Assembly: GCF_008124765.1 (NCBI RefSeq)
Contig: NZ_VNHS01000004.1
Span: 248,001-312,000, forward strand
Direction: 5' to 3'
Length of the DNA stretch: 64,000 bases
Source: Paenibacillus methanolicus
Lineage (GTDB): Bacteria; Bacillota; Bacilli; Paenibacillales; Paenibacillaceae
Both the position numbers and the translations under genes were made by a program. The notes under the pieces were generated by a model. That model was not told where the DNA came from. It was given only the letters and a program-made list of their open reading frames with translations, and made no database searches. Below, piece by piece: positions 59,533 to 64,000 of this stretch (the stretch's first letter is position 1; each line of letters begins with the position of its first letter).

Positions 59533-60360
59533 ATGTCCAAGCTGGAAGGGGTGACAATCGCCGTCACCGGACCGCGCAAGGCGGACGAGATTAGCCGGAT
59601 GATCGAGAAGTTTGGCGGACGCGCCGTGATTAGGCCGACGCAAGGGACGGTCTTCCTCGACGATACCCGTCTCGAAGGGCAGCTGGAGCGGCTGATAGAC
59701 CAGCCGCCCGATTGGATCATTCTGACGACGGGCGTGGGGACGGAAGCGCTGCTGCAGGCGGCGGAGAGTTTGGGCAAGCGAGAAGCTTTCATCGGCATGC
59801 TCGGCAGAACGCGTATCGCCGCGCGCGGCTATAAGACGGTGAACGCGCTAAGGAAGCTGGGGCTCGCGCCGCTGGTCAAGGATGATGACGGCACGACGGC
59901 GGGGCTGCTGCGGGAGATGGAGCCGCACGACCTGGCCGGCGCGTCGGTGGCGCTGCAATTGTACGGCGATCCTGCGCCGAAGATCATCGGCCGGCTCGTC
60001 GAGCGGGGCGCCGCTTGCGAGGAAATCTTGCCTTACCGCCATATTCCGCCCGAAGGCGATGGCGTGGAGGCCTTTATTGAAGAAATTATCGCGGGCGGCA
60101 TCGACGCGGTCGCGGCGACGAGCACCCCTCAGGTTCGTTATCTGATGCAGAAGGCGGACGAATCGGGGCGGCTTGCGGCGCTGAAGGCGGCTTTCGAGGG
60201 TCCGGTGCTGGCCGTAGCCGTCGGCAAGGTGACGGCGGAATCGTTCGCGGAGGAAGGCATCTCGCGGGTGCTCTATCCGGAAGAAGAACGAATGGGCAGC
60301 ATGGTTGTCGCGATGACCAAATATTTCGATCGGCAGACATCCAAGGAATCGGCTGACTAA
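59533..60360 (+). CDS. hemD: uroporphyrinogen-III synthase family protein
   Basis: A 275-residue protein of the HemD fold (two Rossmann-like lobes): VTIAVTGPRKADEISRMIEKFGG, IILTTGVGTEALLQAA, TVNALRKLGL and AVAATSTPQVRYLM. It closes hydroxymethylbilane to uroporphyrinogen III. It is paired with cobA, 21 bp downstream, and next to narK, which suggests a dedicated supply of siroheme for nitrite reductase rather than the housekeeping haem copy. ATG 59533 with AAGGGGAG nine bases upstream. Confidence 0.85.
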   Translation: MSKLEGVTIAVTGPRKADEISRMIEKFGGRAVIRPTQGTVFLDDTRLEGQLERLIDQPPDWIILTTGVGTEALLQAAESLGKREAFIGMLGRTRIAARGYKTVNALRKLGLAPLVKDDDGTTAGLLREMEPHDLAGASVALQLYGDPAPKIIGRLVERGAACEEILPYRHIPPEGDGVEAFIEEIIAGGIDAVAATSTPQVRYLMQKADESGRLAALKAAFEGPVLAVAVGKVTAESFAEEGISRVLYPEEERMGSMVVAMTKYFDRQTSKESAD

Positions 60361-60381
60361 GGCGGCGAGGGGGGAAGCGTC

Positions 60382-61140
60382 ATGTTCGGAAAAGTATATC
60401 TGACGGGAGCGGGGCCGGGAGATCCTAAATTGATCACGATCCGGGGGCTTGAGACGATTCGGGAGGCCGACGTCGTCATCTACGATCGTCTGATTGCCGA
60501 AGAGCTGCTGAAGGAAGCTCGGCCTGACGCGGAGATGCTGTATGTAGGCAAGGCATCCGGTCACCATACGCTGAAGCAGGAAGCGATCAACGCGCTTATC
60601 GCCGACCGCGCGATGCGGGGATTGACCGTAACCCGGCTCAAGGGAGGCGATCCGTTCGTGTTCGGCCGCGGCGGCGAAGAGGCGCTTCATTTGGCGGAAC
60701 TCGGCATCGAGTTCGAAGTGGTGCCGGGAATATCCTCCAGCATTGCGGCTCCGGCGTACGCGGGCATACCGGTTACCCACCGGACGCTGGCGGCGTCGTT
60801 CGCGGTCATTACCGGCCACGAATCGGCCGAGAAGGATCGCGCGAGCGTCGATTGGGCATGGGCGGCCGGGGCGGAGACGTTGGTCATTCTTATGGGGCTT
60901 GCGGCGCTGCCGCTGATCGTGGAACGGCTGATAGCCAGCGGCAAGCCGGGAGAGACGCCGATTGCGCTCATCCATAGCGGCACACGCCAAACCCAGCAGG
61001 TCGTGGTCAGCACGCTGGACGCCGTCACGAACGATCCGGATGCGAAGGCGCTGAAGAGTCCGGTCGCGATCGTCGTCGGACCGGTCGTCCATATGCGGGA
61101 CCAATTGGCTTGGGGCAAGGTGGAAGCAGCGATCGGTTGA
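60382..61140 (+). CDS. cobA: uroporphyrinogen-III C-methyltransferase
   Basis: A 252-residue SAM-dependent methyltransferase making precorrin-2, precursor of siroheme and cobalamin. Motifs: VYLTGAGPGDPKLITIRG, VVIYDRLI, YVGKASGHH, VTRLKGGDPFVFGRGGEEAL, VPGISSSIAAPAYAGIPVTHR and VILMGLAAL. There are no CysG-type fused dehydrogenase/chelatase domains. GAGGGGGG precedes the ATG. Cotranscribed with the hemD-like gene. Confidence 0.94.
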   Translation: MFGKVYLTGAGPGDPKLITIRGLETIREADVVIYDRLIAEELLKEARPDAEMLYVGKASGHHTLKQEAINALIADRAMRGLTVTRLKGGDPFVFGRGGEEALHLAELGIEFEVVPGISSSIAAPAYAGIPVTHRTLAASFAVITGHESAEKDRASVDWAWAAGAETLVILMGLAALPLIVERLIASGKPGETPIALIHSGTRQTQQVVVSTLDAVTNDPDAKALKSPVAIVVGPVVHMRDQLAWGKVEAAIG

Positions 61141-61180
61141 GTTTGCCGTAGCGACGCAATTGCATATGACATGGCAGGAA

Positions 61181-61211
61181 CATGGTTCTCTTGGGGGAGC
61201 CATGTTTTTTT
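61181..61211 (+). terminator. cobA terminator
   Basis: CATGGTTCTC pairs with GGGAGCCATG (two G-T wobbles) and seven T residues follow. Confidence 0.8.
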
Positions 61212-61704
61212 GTTTTTTATTTCTTGCTGCGTTGGGGCATATATAAGGAGACGGCTTGTCAACGTGTAGAGACAAGGGGGCGACGTGCATAAAGAAACAT
61301 ACATGATTATTCATAGCAATGCATAACTTTGCGGAAATTCGCCGTGAAATAACAAACTGTGACAAAATTCCGAAGTAAAATTAACAGTAAATACCATTAA
61401 TAATCTGATAATTATTAACTTTCTGTTACTTTGGAGCTATTTGCTAAAAAAAATATATTGCTCTTCATTGGACGAAAGTGTAATATATATCAGTAAGCGT
61501 TTGCAGTTAATTCGCACAAATAAGTGGTGAAAAATGTCAGATCTGTCTCGTAAAAGACAGAAAAAACTTGACGTGATAGTGACATTAGATTCCATTAAAA
61601 GGGATTATGGGTCGAAAGAAATGAAAATTTCTAAGATTCTATTGTCACGTTTATGTGAGGCTGATATAATTTCCCGTATAACTCGTGAGAGAGGTGTAAG
61701 GTTG
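61212..61704 (+). promoter_or_regulatory. long AT-rich leader of oppA with a possible cre site
   Basis: A region of about 490 bp, far more AT-rich than its surroundings. GTAAGCGTTTGCA (61493-61505) resembles a catabolite-responsive element bound by CcpA. The oppA frame is open back to 61534, but this extension precedes the signal peptide and is probably untranslated. No other gene is seen. Confidence 0.45.
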
Positions 61705-63390
61705 ATGAAAGCAAAGCTAACATTGCTGCTTGTCCTCGTCGTGGCAACAGTCGCTATCCTGTCCGGCTGCGGCAACAACAACAGCGGCGGTAACACTGGC
61801 GGCAACACGGCCGGCGAGAACGCAGGCGAAGCAAGCAACGGCGGGGGCGCTGACCAAGTATTCCGCATGAACCTCAGCTCGGAGCCGCCGACGCTTGATC
61901 CGGCTCTGATGCAGGACCAAGTATCGTCGACTGTTATGTCCGGCCTGTTCGAAGGTTTGACTCGCATGGAGAACGGCGAAGCGGTTAATGCCATGGCCGA
62001 AGACATCCAAGTAAGCGAAGACGGCTTGAAGTACACGTTCAAAATCCGTCCGGACGCAAAATGGTCCAACGGCGACGCGGTAACGGCGCACGACTTCGAG
62101 TATTCCTGGAAACGTACGCTGGATCCGAACCTGAATCCTCCGGCTCCATACGCTTACCAACTGTACTACATCAAGAACGCTGAAGAATACAACACGGGCA
62201 AAGGCGCGACGGTCGATCAAGTCGGCGTCAAAGCGATCGACGATTCGACGCTTGAAGTCGAACTGAAAAACCCTACGCCATACTTCAAAAGCCTGCTTTC
62301 CTTCTACACGTACTACCCGGTGAACAAAGCCGTCGTATCGGCTAACCCGGCATGGGCGGCAGAAGCGGCAACTTATGTGTCCAATGGTCCTTTCAAGCTC
62401 GAATCGTGGTCGCACAGCGACTCCATCGATCTGGTGCCGTTCGAGAACTACTACGGCAAGGCCGACATTAAGCTGTCGAAAGTACACTTCGTTATGATCT
62501 CCGACGCTAACACGGAGTCGAATATGTACGATACGGAAGAACTCGACTGGTCCGGTAAGCCGACTGGCTCCATCCCGGTTGAACAACTGGCTATGCTGAT
62601 TCAAGACAAGAACCCTGAGCTGGTTTCCCAGCCGCAGGCGAGCACGTACTACTACAACTTCAACAACACGAAGAAGCCTTTCAATAACGTTAAAGTTCGT
62701 AAGGCGCTTGCAATGGCGATCGACCGCAAAGCGATCGTAGAGAAAGTAACCAAAGGCAACGAAATTCCGGCTTACGGCTTCGTGCCGCCAGGCATCCACG
62801 GCGTCAACGGCGACTTCCGCGACGAAGTGACGACGGAATACTTCAAAGAAGATCCGGCTGAAGCAAAGAAACTTCTCGCCGAAGGTCTTGCCGAAGAAGG
62901 CATGACGGCTATGCCGGAGTTCGAGCTTTCTTACAATGAAGGCGGACTTCACAAGCCTGTAGCGGAAGCAATCGCCGACATGTGGAATAAAAACCTGGGC
63001 ATCACGGTCAAAACGCAAACGGTGGAATGGAAAGTCTTCCTGCAAAACCGTACGTCCCTTGCATACGACGTGGCGCGCGCAGGTTGGGGCGCCGACTACA
63101 ACGATCCGATGACGTACATCGACATGTGGATCACGGGCGGCGGCAACAACGACACGGGCTTCAGCAACGCCGAGTACGACAAGCTCGTCAAAGATGCTTA
63201 TGCGACTAGCGACCAACAAGCTCGCGTAGACGCAATGGCGAAAGCCGAGCAAATCCTGATCGGCGACAACATGGCGATCATGCCAATCTTCTACTCGTCC
63301 GTCAACACGCTGGTTAAGCCTTACGTGAAGAACGTAACGATTGACTACAAAGGCGATATCGACTACACGAGAGCTTACATCGAGAAATAA
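61705..63390 (+). CDS. oppA: oligopeptide ABC transporter substrate-binding lipoprotein
   Basis: A 561-residue family 5 solute-binding protein. The signal peptide MKAKLTLLLVLVVATVAI ends in the lipobox LSGC, followed by an Asn/Gly-rich linker. The binding domain shows SSEPPTLDPALMQDQVSSTVMSGLFEGLTRM, FKIRPDAKWSNGDAVTAHDFEYSWKRTLDP, FNNTKKPFNNVKVRKALAMAIDRKAIVEKVTKG and YDVARAGWGADYNDPMTYIDMW. It binds peptides outside the membrane for the Opp permease. ATG 61705 is chosen by the signal peptide. Codon use is noticeably less GC-rich than its neighbours, perhaps reflecting high expression. Confidence 0.95.
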   Translation: MKAKLTLLLVLVVATVAILSGCGNNNSGGNTGGNTAGENAGEASNGGGADQVFRMNLSSEPPTLDPALMQDQVSSTVMSGLFEGLTRMENGEAVNAMAEDIQVSEDGLKYTFKIRPDAKWSNGDAVTAHDFEYSWKRTLDPNLNPPAPYAYQLYYIKNAEEYNTGKGATVDQVGVKAIDDSTLEVELKNPTPYFKSLLSFYTYYPVNKAVVSANPAWAAEAATYVSNGPFKLESWSHSDSIDLVPFENYYGKADIKLSKVHFVMISDANTESNMYDTEELDWSGKPTGSIPVEQLAMLIQDKNPELVSQPQASTYYYNFNNTKKPFNNVKVRKALAMAIDRKAIVEKVTKGNEIPAYGFVPPGIHGVNGDFRDEVTTEYFKEDPAEAKKLLAEGLAEEGMTAMPEFELSYNEGGLHKPVAEAIADMWNKNLGITVKTQTVEWKVFLQNRTSLAYDVARAGWGADYNDPMTYIDMWITGGGNNDTGFSNAEYDKLVKDAYATSDQQARVDAMAKAEQILIGDNMAIMPIFYSSVNTLVKPYVKNVTIDYKGDIDYTRAYIEK

Positions 63391-63400
63391 GAAATAACTA

Positions 63401-63475
63401 GAAGGAACCGATCCTTCTTTGAACAAGCTAGTGGAAATACGTAGGTGACGTCGTATGACATTGCCTACGTATTTC
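63401..63475 (+). promoter_or_regulatory. stem-loops between oppA and oppB
   Basis: GAAGGA-N5-TCCTTC (63401-63417) and a perfect 12-bp stem GAAATACGTAGG (63434-63445) with CCTACGTATTTC (63464-63475). Neither has a good T-run on both counts, so they more likely stabilise oppA mRNA or attenuate downstream transcription partially. Confidence 0.6.
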
Positions 63476-63509
63476 TACGTTTCATAATCTGAATGGGAGG
63501 TGGTGGATC

Positions 63510-64000
63510 ATGTTCCGTTATGTGCTAAGAAAGTCGGTTAACATCGTGCTTTCGCTGTTCGTCCTGGCTACGGCGACATTTTTCCTCATGAAGGCGATCC
63601 CGGGCGATCCGTTCATGCAGGAGAAGAACGTTCCCGCGGCCGTGCGCGAGAACTTGATCAGATACTACGGGTTTGATAAGCCGCTTTGGCATCAATACCT
63701 CATTTACTTGAAGAACCTGCTTCAGCTAGACTTAGGGATGTCCATGCGACAGCAGTACCAGAGCGTCGTCGACATTATTTCGCGTTCGTTCAAATATTCC
63801 ATGCAGCTCGGTCTTGTCGCGATCGTCGTATCGGTTGTCGTGGGCATCGCCGTCGGTCTGATTGCCGCATTGTACAACCGCAAGCTGATCGACCGTCTCA
63901 TCATGCTGTTTGCCACGATCGGCATCGCCGTGCCGAACTTCGTATTGGCGACGCTAGCGCAGTATTACTTTGCGAACAAGCTCCGTTGGTTCCACGTAGC
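63510..64000 (+). CDS. oppB: oligopeptide ABC transporter permease (partial, runs off the edge)
   Basis: The first 163 codons: MFRYVLRKSVNIVLSLFVLA, TATFFLMKAIPGDPF, a conserved RENLIRYYGFDKPLWHQYL, LDLGMSMRQQ, then helices LGLVAIVVSVVVGIAVGLIAAL and MLFATIGIAVPNFVLATLAQYY. This is the N-terminal part of a DppB/OppB-type permease with its TMPR_N domain. GGGAGGTGG precedes the ATG. The frame is intact to the last base; the C-terminal half is outside the window. Confidence 0.93.
   Translation, partial: MFRYVLRKSVNIVLSLFVLATATFFLMKAIPGDPFMQEKNVPAAVRENLIRYYGFDKPLWHQYLIYLKNLLQLDLGMSMRQQYQSVVDIISRSFKYSMQLGLVAIVVSVVVGIAVGLIAALYNRKLIDRLIMLFATIGIAVPNFVLATLAQYYFANKLRWFHV

Noticed and set aside
61534-61704. 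N-terminal extension of oppA
   Set aside because: It would place about 57 polar residues before a clear lipoprotein signal peptide; the AT-rich leader is better read as untranslated.

Overview
The window is a GC-rich Firmicute chromosome segment, most likely from the Paenibacillaceae (Cohnella or Paenibacillus type). The signs are Gram-positive lipoproteins with no outer-membrane genes, strong GGAGG ribosome sites, the sporulation-type deacetylase PdaA, CcdC, YwbE, YfiBC-like exporters, a BirA operator at bioB, a GlnRS (absent from most Bacilli) and Paenibacillus-style large hybrid kinases. No rRNA, tRNA, prophage or CRISPR was seen. This is mostly an ordinary core/accessory chromosome; the unusual material is in regulation and in repeats.

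Layout. 1-730: a minus-strand cyclic di-AMP (ydaO-type) riboswitch with its promoter, leading to a gene off the left edge. 0.7-9 kb: an SDR dehydrogenase, then a minus-strand operon of a 1233-residue HAMP-GAF-kinase-triple-receiver protein, CheR, and a receiver-PAS-kinase-receiver protein, followed by a YflT-type stress protein with a sigma-B-like promoter. 9-13.5 kb: a neopullulanase-type amylase, glgC and a conserved small protein, with a 280-bp terminal-inverted-repeat element between the first two. 13.7-22.2 kb: a complete 2-aminoethylphosphonate (AEP) uptake and degradation cluster on the minus strand: phnT, fused permease, phnX, phnW, a saccharopine-dehydrogenase-like oxidoreductase, a DeoR regulator and phnS. 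Matching promoter elements lie before the first and last genes.

22.3-30.9 kb: a glycine-rich repeat protein with a short Crp-type regulator, an array of 51-bp hairpin repeats, flavohaemoglobin with a palindrome at -41.5, ferritin, a Fur-boxed DUF1450 protein, a beta-propeller protein, ywbE, a stalk-domain exported protein, pdaA and an FMN reductase. 31-34.5 kb: a NarL-type two-component pair whose kinase GAF domain carries a four-cysteine motif, then a nest of repeat-element copies. 34.5-45.7 kb: DUF2252, ccdC, bioB, ohrR plus glutathione peroxidase, adenosine deaminase, dGTPase, an isochorismatase-fold protein lacking catalytic residues, an Eis-like acetyltransferase and an NSS transporter. 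45.8-50.6 kb: a heterodimeric ABC exporter with its MarR regulator.

50.8-64 kb: glnS, rocD, mobA, a cyclic di-GMP riboswitch controlling a GGDEF-EAL protein, narK, a siroheme pair (hemD-like and cobA) and the start of an opp operon. mobA, narK and the siroheme genes suggest nitrate/nitrite metabolism, with the reductases outside the window. The narK leader has two hairpins with A-N-N-G-N-N hexaloops followed by an intrinsic terminator, which fits ANTAR-protein antitermination and is the most interesting signal here.
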